From Acidobacteriota bacterium (lineage in GTDB: Bacteria > Acidobacteriota > Thermoanaerobaculia > Gp7-AA8): a DNA stretch of 64,000 nt. Both the position numbers and the translations under genes were made by a program. Below are positions 46,336 through 57,934 of the stretch, piece by piece. Numbering within the stretch: position 1 is the first letter of the stretch; the number at the start of each line of letters is the position of its first letter. The notes under the pieces are model-generated. The model was given only the letters and a program-made list of their open reading frames with translations, did no database searches and was not told the origin of the DNA. Location of the stretch: positions 23,525 to 87,524 of the forward strand of contig JAJXWV010000075.1 in NCBI GenBank assembly GCA_021781455.1, given 5' to 3'.

Positions 46336-46503
46336 CCCGTCACTCTGAGCCGGCGGAGCCGCGGTGAAGGTTGGGTGGGTGGAGCGGCGGAGCGCGGCGA
46401 AGAGTCTCAAACCTGCACATCGTCCCGGTAAGAGATTCTTCGCCGCGCTTCACCGCCCCCCCCGCCCGCCACCCTTGGCGGTTTCACCGGCTCAGAATGA
46501 CGG
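46336..46503. repeat. Family A palindrome, empty copy
   Basis: Ends CCCGTCACTCTGAGCCGGCG and CCGGCTCAGAATGACGG, inner arms GCGGCGAAGAGTCTC and GAGATTCTTCGCCGCGC, beginning 15 bases after the receptor 3 stop codon. Confidence 0.9.
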
Positions 46504-46650
46504 AATTTGCCGGCTCGGCGCGACGGCGAGACACGTCCCTTGATTCCCGCGCGAAGTGGCGTAGAGTTTCCCGGCATCGAAAATTGCTTGCGGGCCGAGA
46601 GGACAGGCTGAGCCGCTGCTACAGTCGCGCCCGGAGTCACAGGAGAAACC

Positions 46651-48132
46651 ATGACGACGATCGACAGAGAAGTGACGAAGTACCCGGCGGTACAGAACTA
46701 CATCGGCGGCCGGTTCGTGGCCAGCAGCGCAGCCGACGCGCTCGATGTCACCAATCCCGCCGACGGCAGCGTCATCTCGCGCGTGCCGCTCTCGTCGTCG
46801 CCCGACATCGACGCTGCCGTGCAGGCCGCGAAGAAGGCGCTTCCCGGCTGGGCAGCCACTACGATCAAAGAACGCGTGCAGGTCTTCTATCGCTACAAGG
46901 CCCTCCTCGAAGAACACATCGACGAGCTCGCCGCCCTGGTGACCGAAGAGAACGGAAAGATCGACGGCGAAGGGCGCGCAGAAGTCCTGAAATCGGCCGA
47001 GCTGTGCGAGTTCGCCTGCTCGCTGCCGCAGATCGCGGCCGGCGAAGTGCTCGAGGTCAGCCGGGGCGTGGAGTGCCGCATCGAGCGCTTCCCGGTCGGC
47101 GTCGTCGCCTCGATCACCCCGTTCAACTTTCCCAACATGGTCCCGAACTGGACCATCCCCAACGCCCTCGCCTTCGGCAACTGCATGATCCTCAAGCCGA
47201 GCGAGCAGGTCCCGCTCAGCGCCGGCCGCATCGCCGAGCTGCTCCGCGAATCGGGGCTTCCGGACGGAGTGCTCAACATCGTCCACGGCGGCCAGGCCAC
47301 GGTCGAGGCCATCTGCGACAACCCCGAGATCGAAGGGATCAGCTTCGTCGGCTCCACGCGCGTGGCCAGGATCGTCTATCGCCGCGGCACGGCCAACCTG
47401 AAGCGCGTCCTCGCGTTAGGCGGAGCGAAGAACCACCTCATCGTCATGCCCGACGCCGAGCCGGAGATGACCTCCTCCAACGTCGTGGCCTCGATGTCCG
47501 GCTGCGCCGGGCAGCGCTGCATGGCCGCCTCCGTGATGATGGCGGTCGGCGCCACCGACCACATCATCGAGCGCATGGCCATCATCATGCGCGGCATGAA
47601 GCCGGGCGTTCACGTGGGACCGGTCATCTCGCCCGAGGCGAAAAAGCGCATCGAGGGCTACATCACCGAGGCGGAGAAGGCGGGCGCAAAGGTGCTGGTC
47701 GACGGCCGCGGTGCCGTCGTGCCGGGAAAGGAAAACGGCTACTACGTCGGACCGACGCTCATCGACCACGTCACCCCCGAGATGCGCATCGCCAGCGAGG
47801 AGGTGTTCGGGCCGGTCATGGTCATCATCCGCTCGAAGGACGTCGAGGGCGCGGTCGCCGTGCAAAAGCGCTCCCGTTACGGCAACGCCGCCAGCGTGTT
47901 CACGGAGAGCGGCGGAGTGGCCCGCTACGTCATGGAGAACGCCAGCGCCGGCATGGTCGGCGTCAACGTCGGCGTCCCCGTGCCGCGCGAGCCCTTCGGA
48001 TTCGGCGGCTGGAACGACTCGAAATTCGGAGTCGGCGACATCACCGGCCGCGGCTCGATCGAGTTCTGGACCCGCTCCAAGAAGATGACCACCAAGTGGA
48101 ACAAGGAAGCGGGCGTGAACTGGATGTCGTGA
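46651..48132 (+). CDS. mmsA: CoA-acylating (methyl)malonate-semialdehyde dehydrogenase
   Basis: A 493-residue aldehyde dehydrogenase of the MmsA type, which converts malonate semialdehyde (or methylmalonate semialdehyde) with CoA and NAD to acetyl-CoA (or propionyl-CoA) and CO2. Catalytic Cys290 lies in GCAGQRCMA; the Asn of PFNFPNMVP (N159) and LKPSEQVP mark the active site and NAD pocket. In this neighbourhood it is the last step of uracil/thymine breakdown after beta-alanine transamination. An AGGAG ribosome binding site precedes the ATG. It is convergent with the permease and separate from the preA operon, so control must be shared by regulator rather than by transcript. Confidence 0.92.
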   Translation: MTTIDREVTKYPAVQNYIGGRFVASSAADALDVTNPADGSVISRVPLSSSPDIDAAVQAAKKALPGWAATTIKERVQVFYRYKALLEEHIDELAALVTEENGKIDGEGRAEVLKSAELCEFACSLPQIAAGEVLEVSRGVECRIERFPVGVVASITPFNFPNMVPNWTIPNALAFGNCMILKPSEQVPLSAGRIAELLRESGLPDGVLNIVHGGQATVEAICDNPEIEGISFVGSTRVARIVYRRGTANLKRVLALGGAKNHLIVMPDAEPEMTSSNVVASMSGCAGQRCMAASVMMAVGATDHIIERMAIIMRGMKPGVHVGPVISPEAKKRIEGYITEAEKAGAKVLVDGRGAVVPGKENGYYVGPTLIDHVTPEMRIASEEVFGPVMVIIRSKDVEGAVAVQKRSRYGNAASVFTESGGVARYVMENASAGMVGVNVGVPVPREPFGFGGWNDSKFGVGDITGRGSIEFWTRSKKMTTKWNKEAGVNWMS

Positions 48133-48156
48133 GCGCGCTCGTTTGCGCGATGTCAC

Positions 48157-48321
48157 GACCCCTCATCCGGCCTTCGGCCACCTTCTCCCCGCTGCCGCGG
48201 GGAGAAGGGCCACAAACAAGCCGCTGAAGAACCCTGAACCTTGCCAATCACGAGAATCGTGAATTGTTGCCCCTCTCCCCGCCGCAGCGGGGAGAGGGTG
48301 CCGAAGGCGGGTGAGGGGCCG
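48157..48321. repeat. Family B palindrome (CCCCTCATCCGGCC ... CTCTCCCCGC)
   Basis: ACCCCTCATCCGGCCTTCGG and its inverse, ending CGAAGGCGGGTGAGGGG, enclose GCAGCGGGGAGAG-type stems. It lies between two convergent stop codons. Related modules are in 3950-4296, 55588-55806 and 60061-60289. Confidence 0.88.
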
Positions 48322-48334
48322 TGAGCGACGCGTC

Positions 48335-49840
<1,506 letters not shown>

Positions 49841-49883
49841 GGCGTTCCTCCGGCTGTTTGGATGCGGAAGATTGTAACCTCCC

Positions 49884-49967
49884 GGGCTCTTGGGTCCTGG
49901 CTCTTGGCTCTTGGGATGGCAAGTGTCCGCAGGTCCCAAGAGCCAAGAGCCAACAGCCAAGAGCCCC
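49884..49967. repeat. Heptad tandem inverted repeat in permease-preA control region (GGCTCTT unit)
   Basis: GGGCTCTTGGGTCCTGGCTC-type heptamers, then CCAAGAGCCAAGAGCCAACA-type heptamers. Same unit as the groES-groEL gap. It occupies nearly half of the divergent promoter region. Confidence 0.85.
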
Positions 49968-50032
49968 CGGCTGGAAGAGCCCCGCAGACCGGCGTATATT
50001 GACCGCTTCCACTTCAGCCAGAGGAGGCACTC

Positions 50033-51166
50033 ATGGCCGCCGATTTGTCGACCGTCTACACGGGAATCCGTTTCGAAAACCCGTTCATGCTGGCGTCCGC
50101 ACCGCCCACGGAGTCGGACTCCAACATCATGCGAGCCTTCGAGGCCGGATGGGGCGGTGTAGTCACCAAGACCATCGGCCTGCATCCGGTCGTGAACGTC
50201 AAGGGGCCGAAGACCAAGTTCCTCCGCGCCGACAACGGCGACTCCCGCCTGTCGATGTCCAAACGTCCGGACACGACGCTGATCGCCTCCTGGAACTGGG
50301 AGCTCATCTCCGACAAGCCGCTGGACTGGTGGATCGGGCGTTTGAGCCGCATCAAGAGGCAGTATCCCGACAAGGTGCTCGTGGCCTCCATCATGGCTGG
50401 CTCCGGCAACGACAAGGAGCTGCACAACTGGCAGACATTGACGAAGGCCTGCCAGGACGAAGGCGCCGATGCGTTAGAGCTGAATTTCTCCTGTCCGCAC
50501 ATGGACCGGGTGGACATGGGTTCTAACGTCGGAAAGGACAAGGTGCTCTGCTCTGTGGTGACGCAGGCGGTCAAGGAAGTGGCCCGAGTGCCGGTCTGGG
50601 TCAAGCTCACTCCGGCCACGGCCAACATCGTCGAGGAGGCGGAGGCCTGCTTCGTGGGCGGCGCCGACGCGATCTCTTCGTCCAACACGTTCCCGTCACT
50701 GCCGCTCGTCGATCCGCAGACGCTCGAGTTCGAGATGAACGTGGAGGGCTACGTCTCTCCCGGCGGCCTGGGCGGGCCGGCCATCCTGCCGCTCTCGCTG
50801 GCGAAGATGGCCCAGATGACGAAAGCCTTCCCCGATCGCGCGTTCTCGGGCATCGGCGGCGTGTCCTCATTCGACCACGCCCTCTCCTATTTCCTCCTCG
50901 GCTGCGGTACCGTGCAGGTCTGCACGGCGGCCATGCTCGATCAGGCCATCGGGCCTAACGTGATCAGGAAGCTGATCTCGGGCATGACCGAATTCCTGGA
51001 GCGCAACGCCCATCGCGGCTGGTCACGGCTCGAGGATTTTCGCGGCCTGAAGCGGGACGCCGTCGTCGCACACTCGCAGATCAAGCGCCCGGACGAGCGG
51101 GAGTACCACGGAGGATACGAGGAAGAAGCGGAAGGGTACGCCAGGCCGGAGAAAGTGTCATCCTGA
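50033..51166 (+). CDS. preA: Dihydropyrimidine dehydrogenase PreA-like FMN subunit, lacking the 4Fe-4S domain
   Basis: A 377-residue FMN TIM-barrel of the dihydroorotate/dihydropyrimidine dehydrogenase family that reduces uracil or thymine to the dihydro form. Catalytic Cys154 sits in NFSCPHMDRVDMGSNVG; AGWGGVVTKTIG and GIGGVSSFDHALSY bind FMN and substrate. E. coli PreA (about 411 residues) ends in a ferredoxin-like domain with two CxxCxxC clusters; this protein stops before it and has none of those cysteines. Its TGA stop is part of a family A-like palindrome, so truncation by repeat insertion is plausible, unless another electron donor is used. GAGGAGG precedes the ATG. PreT is not in the window. 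Confidence 0.88.
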   Translation: MAADLSTVYTGIRFENPFMLASAPPTESDSNIMRAFEAGWGGVVTKTIGLHPVVNVKGPKTKFLRADNGDSRLSMSKRPDTTLIASWNWELISDKPLDWWIGRLSRIKRQYPDKVLVASIMAGSGNDKELHNWQTLTKACQDEGADALELNFSCPHMDRVDMGSNVGKDKVLCSVVTQAVKEVARVPVWVKLTPATANIVEEAEACFVGGADAISSSNTFPSLPLVDPQTLEFEMNVEGYVSPGGLGGPAILPLSLAKMAQMTKAFPDRAFSGIGGVSSFDHALSYFLLGCGTVQVCTAAMLDQAIGPNVIRKLISGMTEFLERNAHRGWSRLEDFRGLKRDAVVAHSQIKRPDEREYHGGYEEEAEGYARPEKVSS

Positions 51167-51697
51167 GCCGCCGCAGCCGCGGGGTGGTGGCCGGGGTGGA
51201 GCGGCGGAGGACGGCGAAGGACCCCGAGGTGAGCGAGCCGTGTCATCCTGAGCCGCCGCAGCCGCGGGGGTGGTTGTCGGGTGGAGCGGCGAAGGACGGC
51301 GAAGGACCCCGAGGTTTGTGCATCGTGGGATACAAACAATATTTCGTCTACATGATGGCGAATCCAAGAAAGACAGTTCTGTACACGGGCGTCACGAATT
51401 CGCTAGAACGCCGCGTCTGGGAGCACAAGCAGAAACTGATTTCCGGTTTTACGAAGAAGTACAACTGCGAGTGGCTCGTCCACTTCGAAGTTTTCGACGG
51501 GATCGAGCAGGCGATTGCCCGGGAGAAGCAGATCAAAGGCTGGATCCGCGCAAAGAAGAACGAACTGGTGGGTTTACAGAACCCTGAGTGGAGAGATCTC
51601 GCGGCGGAATGGGGCGCGAGACAGACTCCGGGTCCTTCGCCGCGCTCCGCCGCTCCACCAACCACCAACCCCGCGGCTCCGCCGGCTCAGGATGACA
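51157..51697. mobile_element. Family A-like palindrome carrying a GIY-YIG endonuclease gene
   Basis: The left arm occurs twice in tandem (from 51157 and from about 51242), each starting GTCATCCTGAGCCGCCGCAG and running to GGCGAAGGACCCCGAGG. The right arm (about 51630-51697) is the inverse: GGTCCTTCGCCGCGCTCCGC ... CGGCTCAGGATGACA. The intervening 300 bases encode the GIY-YIG protein. All other copies of this palindrome type in the window lack a gene, so this looks like the autonomous form of a mobile repeat. Confidence 0.8.
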
Positions 51698-51713
51698 CCA
51701 TAAGGAAGAAAAC

Positions 51714-51717
<4 letters not shown>
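51325..51717 (+). CDS. Small GIY-YIG endonuclease within palindromic repeat
   Basis: A 130-residue protein from GTG 51325 whose first 95 residues are a single GIY-YIG (URI-type) nuclease domain: YFVYMMANPRK and VLYTGVTNSLERRVWEH give the two-strand GIY/YIG motif (here VYM and YTG) and the catalytic arginine; FTKKYNCEWLVHFE and AIAREKQIKGWIRAKK follow. Such enzymes nick or cut DNA. After PEWRDLAAEWG the reading frame continues into the right arm of the palindrome, giving a low-complexity tail (SAAPPTTNPAAPPAQ). The stop overlaps the aminotransferase ATG (51714-51717). It interrupts the pyrimidine operon and has nothing to do with that pathway, which supports a mobile origin. Confidence 0.85.
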
Positions 51718-53027
<1,310 letters not shown>

Positions 53028-53057
53028 CCGCAACCGGGAGCTGCGAAGCCGCAGCTC

Positions 53058-53223
53058 CCGTCACTCTGAGCCGGCGGAGCCGCGTGGTGGATGGGTGCGT
53101 GGAGCGGCGTAGCGCGGCGAAGAGTCTCAAACCTGCTGATCGTCCCGGTAAGAGACTCTTCGCCGCGCTCCACCGCTCCCGCCACGCAACCGCCCCCGCG
53201 GTTCCGCCGGCTCAGAGTGACGG
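53058..53223. repeat. Family A palindrome, empty copy inside pyrimidine operon
   Basis: Ends CCGTCACTCTGAGCCGGCGG and CCGGCTCAGAGTGACGGGG, inner arms GCGGCGAAGAGTCTC and GAGACTCTTCGCCGCGC. It begins 31 bases after the aminotransferase stop and leaves room for the next gene's ribosome binding site. Confidence 0.9.
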
Positions 53224-53279
53224 GGCATGTGCAGGATACAATCCCTCCTTCGCAATTTCGGCCCAGTCAGGAGAGCGAT

Positions 53280-54665
53280 ATGAGAACGGTGATCCGGAAC
53301 GGCCGCATCGTCACGGCGGTCGACGACTACAACGCCGACATCCTCATCGAAGAGGGCAAGGTGTCGATGATCGCAAAGGCGATCGACGCCACAACCGATC
53401 GCGTCATCGACGCGAAAGGACGCCTGGTCATCCCCGGCGGCATCGACCCGCACACGCACATGGAGCTGCCGTTCGGCGGCACCTTCTCCTCGGACAATTT
53501 CGAAACCGGCACCAGGGCCGCTGCTCACGGCGGCACCACCACGATCATCGATTTCGCCGTGCAGTCGAAGGGCATGGCCCTCAGCGAGGCTCTCGACAAG
53601 TGGTTCGCGAAAGCCGAAGGACGGACCTCCATCGACTACGGCTTCCACCTCATCGTCACCGATATGCCGGACGAACGCCTTCCGGAAATGAAGGAAGCGA
53701 TCCGTCAGGGCGTCAGCAGTTTCAAGCTGTTCATGGCCTACCCCGGCGTGTTCCTGGCCGACGACGCCACGATCTTCCGGGCCATGACGACGGCCGCGGA
53801 AGCGGGCGGCCTGATCTGCATGCACGCGGAGAACGGCATCATCATCGACGAGATCGTGAAGCGCGCCCTGGCCCAGGGAAAGACCGCGCCGAAATATCAC
53901 GCCCTGACGCGGCCCACAAAGGCGGAGGCCGAGGGAGTACACAGAGCCATCGCCATCGCCGAGATCGCCGGCTCGCCCGTGTACATCGTGCACCTGAGCT
54001 GCGATGACTCGCTGCAGGAGGTCATCCGTGCCCGCGACGCCGGCCTCCCCGCGTATGCCGAGACCTGCCCCCAGTATCTCTTCCTCGACTACAGCGTCTA
54101 CGAGAAGCCGGGATTCGAAGGGGCGAAGTACGTGATGACTCCTCCCATTCGCGAGAAGTGGAACCAGGACAAGCTGTGGCGCGGACTGCAGATGAACGAC
54201 CTGCAGCTGGTCTCCACCGATCACTGCCCCTTCTGCTTCAAGGAGCAGAAGGAGCTCGGCAAGGACAGCTTCGCCAAGATCCCTAACGGCGGCCCGGGCG
54301 TCGAAGATCGCATGAGCCTCGTCTTCAACGGAGGCGTGGCCAGCGGGAAGATCTCTCTCAATCGCTTCGTCGAGATCACCTCGACGTCCGCGGCGAAGAT
54401 CTTCGGCCTCTTCCCGCGCAAGGGAACCATTGCCGTCGGATCGGACGCCGACATCGTCATCTTCGATCCGAACGAAGAGAGAACCATCAGCGCGAAGACG
54501 CATCACATGAACGTCGACTACTCCTGCTATGAAGGCATGAAAGTCCGCGGAGTGACGAAGACCGTCATCTCCCGCGGCGAGGTCGTCATCGACGAAGGAA
54601 AGTACGTCGCCAAACCAGGCCGCGGGCAGTTCCTGAAGAGGGGCTTGTTCAATTCACCGCGATAG
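53280..54665 (+). CDS. Dihydropyrimidinase (D-hydantoinase)
   Basis: A 461-residue binuclear zinc amidohydrolase that opens the ring of dihydrouracil or dihydrothymine to N-carbamoyl-beta-amino acid. Every metal ligand is at the position expected for hydantoinases: H58 and H60 (DPHTHME), carboxylated Lys K149 (SSFKLFMAY), H182 (MHAEN), H238 (VHLSC) and D314 (STDHCPF). Start ATG 53280 has an AGGAGA ribosome binding site; the frame before it is translated palindrome and is not used. It follows the aminotransferase and precedes beta-ureidopropionase by 25 bases, so the latter two are one transcript. Confidence 0.95.
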   Translation: MRTVIRNGRIVTAVDDYNADILIEEGKVSMIAKAIDATTDRVIDAKGRLVIPGGIDPHTHMELPFGGTFSSDNFETGTRAAAHGGTTTIIDFAVQSKGMALSEALDKWFAKAEGRTSIDYGFHLIVTDMPDERLPEMKEAIRQGVSSFKLFMAYPGVFLADDATIFRAMTTAAEAGGLICMHAENGIIIDEIVKRALAQGKTAPKYHALTRPTKAEAEGVHRAIAIAEIAGSPVYIVHLSCDDSLQEVIRARDAGLPAYAETCPQYLFLDYSVYEKPGFEGAKYVMTPPIREKWNQDKLWRGLQMNDLQLVSTDHCPFCFKEQKELGKDSFAKIPNGGPGVEDRMSLVFNGGVASGKISLNRFVEITSTSAAKIFGLFPRKGTIAVGSDADIVIFDPNEERTISAKTHHMNVDYSCYEGMKVRGVTKTVISRGEVVIDEGKYVAKPGRGQFLKRGLFNSPR

Positions 54666-54690
54666 AAACCGAAGTCCAAAGGAGCCACCG

Positions 54691-55560
54691 ATGTCCCGAC
54701 ATGTGAAGTGCGGTCTGATCCAGACTTCGCTCGCTGCGAAAACCAGCGAGTCGCTCGAGACCATACGAAACGCGCAGCTGGAGCGGACGCTCAAGTTCGT
54801 CGACCAGGCCGGTCGCGAAGGCGTACAGATCCTCTGCATGCAGGAGATCTTCACCGGGCCGTACTTCTGCGCCGAACAGAACCCTCGCTGGTACGACAGC
54901 GTCGAGCACATCCCCGACGGCCCGACCACGAAGCTCATGCAGGAGTACGCGAAGAAGTACAACATGGTCATCGTCGTCCCGCTGTATGAGGAAGAGGACG
55001 CCGGCGTCTACTACAACACCGCCGCCGTGATCGACGCGGACGGCAAGTACCTCGGCAAATACCGAAAGAACCACATCCCGCACGTGGCGCCCGGCTTCTG
55101 GGAGAAGTTCTACTTCCGCCCCGGCAACCTCGGCTATCCGGTCTTCAACACACGCTATGCGAAGCTCGGCGTGTACATCTGCTATGACCGCCACTTCCCC
55201 GAGGGGGCGCGCGAGCTCGGCCTCAACGGCGCGGAGATCGTGATGAACCCGTCCGCCACCGTGGCCGGACTGTCGGAGTATCTGTGGAAGCTCGAGCAAC
55301 CGGCGCACGCCGTCGCCAACGGATACTTCGTCGGAGCGATCAACCGCGTGGGCTTCGAGGCCCCGTGGAACATTGGCGAGTTCTACGGCCAGAGCTACTT
55401 CTGCGATCCGCGCGGACAGTTCCTGGCCACGGCCAAGCGAGACGAGGACGCCCTGGTCACGGCGGAGCTGGACATGGACAAGATCCGCGAGGTGCGCAAC
55501 ACTTGGCAGTTCTTCCGCGACCGGCGCCCGGAGACGTACGGCGGGCTTGTTAAGCCGTAA
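54691..55560 (+). CDS. Beta-ureidopropionase (N-carbamoyl-beta-alanine amidohydrolase)
   Basis: A 289-residue nitrilase-superfamily enzyme with the Glu-Lys-Cys triad E52 (MQEIFTGPYF), K126 (YRKNHIPH) and C164 (YICYDRHFPEG). It hydrolyses N-carbamoyl-beta-alanine to beta-alanine, CO2 and ammonia, the third step of reductive pyrimidine breakdown; its position right after dihydropyrimidinase is the main reason for this call over N-carbamoylputrescine amidase, which is similar in sequence. A strong AAAGGAG precedes the ATG. Last gene of the cluster; a chimeric palindrome follows. Confidence 0.9.
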   Translation: MSRHVKCGLIQTSLAAKTSESLETIRNAQLERTLKFVDQAGREGVQILCMQEIFTGPYFCAEQNPRWYDSVEHIPDGPTTKLMQEYAKKYNMVIVVPLYEEEDAGVYYNTAAVIDADGKYLGKYRKNHIPHVAPGFWEKFYFRPGNLGYPVFNTRYAKLGVYICYDRHFPEGARELGLNGAEIVMNPSATVAGLSEYLWKLEQPAHAVANGYFVGAINRVGFEAPWNIGEFYGQSYFCDPRGQFLATAKRDEDALVTAELDMDKIREVRNTWQFFRDRRPETYGGLVKP

Positions 55561-55587
55561 CGTAACGACGACCGGCTACCGCGCGAA

Positions 55588-55806
55588 TGTCATCCCGAGC
55601 GATCGAATCGCGCCGGCGCGACACCGGAGAGAAGAAGCGGGCGATCGTTCCCCCTCTCCCCGCCGCAGCGGGGAGAGGGCCGGGGTGAGGGGTCTCGTTC
55701 TGGTTCAAAAGGAGACCCCTCATCCGCCTTCGGCACCAGAAACTCTTCGCCGCGCTGCACCGCTCCCGCCACCCCCCCTCGCGGCTTCGCCGGCTCAGAG
55801 TGACGG
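55588..55806. repeat. Chimeric palindrome: family B left part, family A right end
   Basis: It opens TGTCATCCCGAGCGATCGAA and continues through the CTCTCCCCGCCGCAGCGGGG and GAGACCCCTCATCCGCC modules (inverted relative to 3950-4296), then switches to ACTCTTCGCCGCGC ... CCGGCTCAGAGTGACGGG, the right half of family A. It seems to be a recombinant or nested insertion. Confidence 0.8.
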
Positions 55807-55813
55807 GTGCGCG

Positions 55814-57934
55814 TTACTCCGTCAGCGCCCGTCTCGTGTCCTCCGCGACACGCTTCGCTTCGGCCGTCGGATTCGCGCGCAGCATCCGTTCGAGAACGTC
55901 CCCGGCACCCCGTCCGTCGCCGGCCACCGCGCGCACGACCGCCAGGCGCGCATACGCGGCGAGCTCGTGAGGAAACGCGGCGATCTCTTTCTCGAATGCC
56001 GTCGTAGCCTCGGGCAGTCGGTTCATCCGCGCATACGTGTCGGCACGGAGGTATTCCAGGCGGTAAACCGCAGCCTCGCCGCCGGCGCGCGCCTGATCTT
56101 CGGCCTTCTGCAGAATGGACAGCGCCGCGGCGTACTGGCCCTGGCGCTGTGCGATCTCTGCGGCCATGACGAGGTCAGAAGCCGTGGGGCGCGCGATGGC
56201 GCTCAGCTCCCTCGACGCTGTGGCGAGGTCATTGCGCCGCAGTGCAGTCTCGACGAGGAGCGCGCGGCCGGCATGCGGAGCAGAGGCCAGGGCGGCCTCG
56301 CCGCATTGCGCGGCGTGGGTCAGATCGCCGCTCTCGAGATAGACGCTGCCTAACGAGACCAGGACGTCGCCCGAGGGGTGCGCCGAACGAGCCACGGCGG
56401 TCCGGTAAGCCTCGATGGCCTCGGCCCGCCGGCCGTTGTGCTTGAGCGCATCGCCGAGCTGCACCCACCCCTCGACCATCTCCGGATTTCGCGCGAGCAC
56501 GTCGTGGAACGCCGTTTGCGCGGCGGCCATGTCGCCGTCCATCGCCAGGCGCGAGGCGCGCTGCAGCTCCTCGATGTCGGTGATGCGATCCGCGGGGTTG
56601 ATGGGCATGACCTTCGATTCGGCCATGCCGGCGACGTAGCCGAGGGCGCTCAGCTTCGCTCGTTCCTCGGGATCGATCGGAGCGGGCCGGGTCTCGGCGG
56701 CGGGAAGGCGATTGAGACGATCGCGATAGGTCGCCACCTCGCGGCGGTTTGCCGGCGCCAGATCGTGCTTCTCCGCGGTGTCCTTGACGATGTCGAAGAG
56801 CTCGGGGCGCGGCGAGTCGATGAACTGGCGACTGTTGTCCGTGATCCCCTTGAGCTCGCCCCAGCCGAAGTGCAGCCGGGCATAAAGGCTCTCGCTGTAG
56901 ATGGCCCGATCCGTGGGAAGGGCCCCGAAGAGCGGCAGGCCGGATGTCTTCGGCGCCTTTACGCCTAACAGGGATGTCACGGTCGGGAGAAGGTCGGCAA
57001 GCGACACCGGCTCGCGGACCTCCGAGCCTCCTCTCACCCCGCCCGGCAGTTTGATGATCAGAGGAACGTGAATGGTCTCGCGGTAGATGAGGACGGAGTG
57101 CTGTTGCTCGCCGTGGTCGCCGAGGCCTTCGCCGTGGTCGGAGAGAAAAATGATGATCGCGCGATCGTAGAGGCCGGCCTTCTTCAGATGATCGAGCAGC
57201 TTGCCGACGATGGCGTCGGAGGTGGCGATCTCACCGTCGTACAGGTTCGCGGCGTAGAGCGTGTGGAACGGCTCCGGCGGATCGTACGGGACGTGCGGCT
57301 CGTAGATGTGGAAGAAGAGGAAGAACGGACGCCCCTGCTGCTTGTCGATCCACTGCTCGGCCAGGGCCTCGGTGACCGTTCCCGGGCGCTGGTAATCGCG
57401 AAACTTCGCGCCGGGTGCGGGCTCGATGGAGTCCTGGTAGAAGTCGAAAGCGTCCGCGAGGCCGGTATCACCGCGCAGGACGTACGACGAGACCGTGGCA
57501 CCGGTCGCGTAGCCGTTGCTCTTCAGGATTGATGCGATCGTCGGATGGGCTTTCGCGTCGAAGCGAAAGCCGGCGTTGTCGCGCACGCCGTGCTCGGGCG
57601 GAAGAAGACCGGTCAACATCGTCACGTGCGACGGCAGCGTCATCGGAGTGGGCGCGTAAGCGTTGCGGAACAGCGTCGCCTGCCTGCGGAATGCGTCGAT
57701 GTTGGGAGTCTCGACCCCCGTGTAGCCGTAGGCCGGAAGGTGATCGGCGCGCAGTGTGTCGACGGAGATCAGGATCACCGGCGCGTCAGGGAACTGGAGC
57801 GCCGGTTTCTCGCGAGTGCAGGAGGCGAGCAAGAGGATGAGGATCGCGAGGGCCGACGATGTGCGTGTCATTCTGAGCCGCCGGAGCCGCGGGGACAGGA
57901 TGACACGGAGCCTCACTCGCGGAATCCAGTTCAT
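55814..57934 (-). CDS. Sulfatase-like hydrolase lipoprotein with TPR C-terminus, copy 1
   Basis: About 706 residues: N-terminal lipoprotein signal (ILILLLASCTRE), an alkaline-phosphatase-superfamily sulfatase domain (about 45-400: VILISVDTLRADHLPAYGY, FLSDHGEGLGDHGEQ) and C-terminal TPR repeats (about 450-700). The nucleophile position reads MTLPSHVTMLTG, with Thr instead of the Cys that becomes formylglycine, so it is more likely a phosphoesterase or phosphotransferase than a true sulfatase. ATG 57934 overlaps the upstream stop by ATGA, but the next 20 residues are encoded by a 40-base palindrome, and ATG 57871 just before the signal peptide is an alternative start. Probably co-transcribed with copy 2. 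Confidence 0.85.
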   Translation of the reverse strand: MNWIPRVRLRVILSPRLRRLRMTRTSSALAILILLLASCTREKPALQFPDAPVILISVDTLRADHLPAYGYTGVETPNIDAFRRQATLFRNAYAPTPMTLPSHVTMLTGLLPPEHGVRDNAGFRFDAKAHPTIASILKSNGYATGATVSSYVLRGDTGLADAFDFYQDSIEPAPGAKFRDYQRPGTVTEALAEQWIDKQQGRPFFLFFHIYEPHVPYDPPEPFHTLYAANLYDGEIATSDAIVGKLLDHLKKAGLYDRAIIIFLSDHGEGLGDHGEQQHSVLIYRETIHVPLIIKLPGGVRGGSEVREPVSLADLLPTVTSLLGVKAPKTSGLPLFGALPTDRAIYSESLYARLHFGWGELKGITDNSRQFIDSPRPELFDIVKDTAEKHDLAPANRREVATYRDRLNRLPAAETRPAPIDPEERAKLSALGYVAGMAESKVMPINPADRITDIEELQRASRLAMDGDMAAAQTAFHDVLARNPEMVEGWVQLGDALKHNGRRAEAIEAYRTAVARSAHPSGDVLVSLGSVYLESGDLTHAAQCGEAALASAPHAGRALLVETALRRNDLATASRELSAIARPTASDLVMAAEIAQRQGQYAAALSILQKAEDQARAGGEAAVYRLEYLRADTYARMNRLPEATTAFEKEIAAFPHELAAYARLAVVRAVAGDGRGAGDVLERMLRANPTAEAKRVAEDTRRALTE
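57866..57905. repeat. Mini family A palindrome within 5' end of sulfatase gene
   Basis: TGTCATTCTGAGCCGCCGGA followed by its near inverse, ending GACAGGATGACA; 40 bases in total. On the minus strand it lies between the coupled ATG (57934) and the lipoprotein signal, and its outer end contains the alternative ATG at 57871. Confidence 0.8.

Noticed and set aside
46371..48227. 618-codon plus-strand frame overlapping mmsA in another frame
   Set aside because: Arg-rich shadow; the mmsA frame carries the dehydrogenase motifs.
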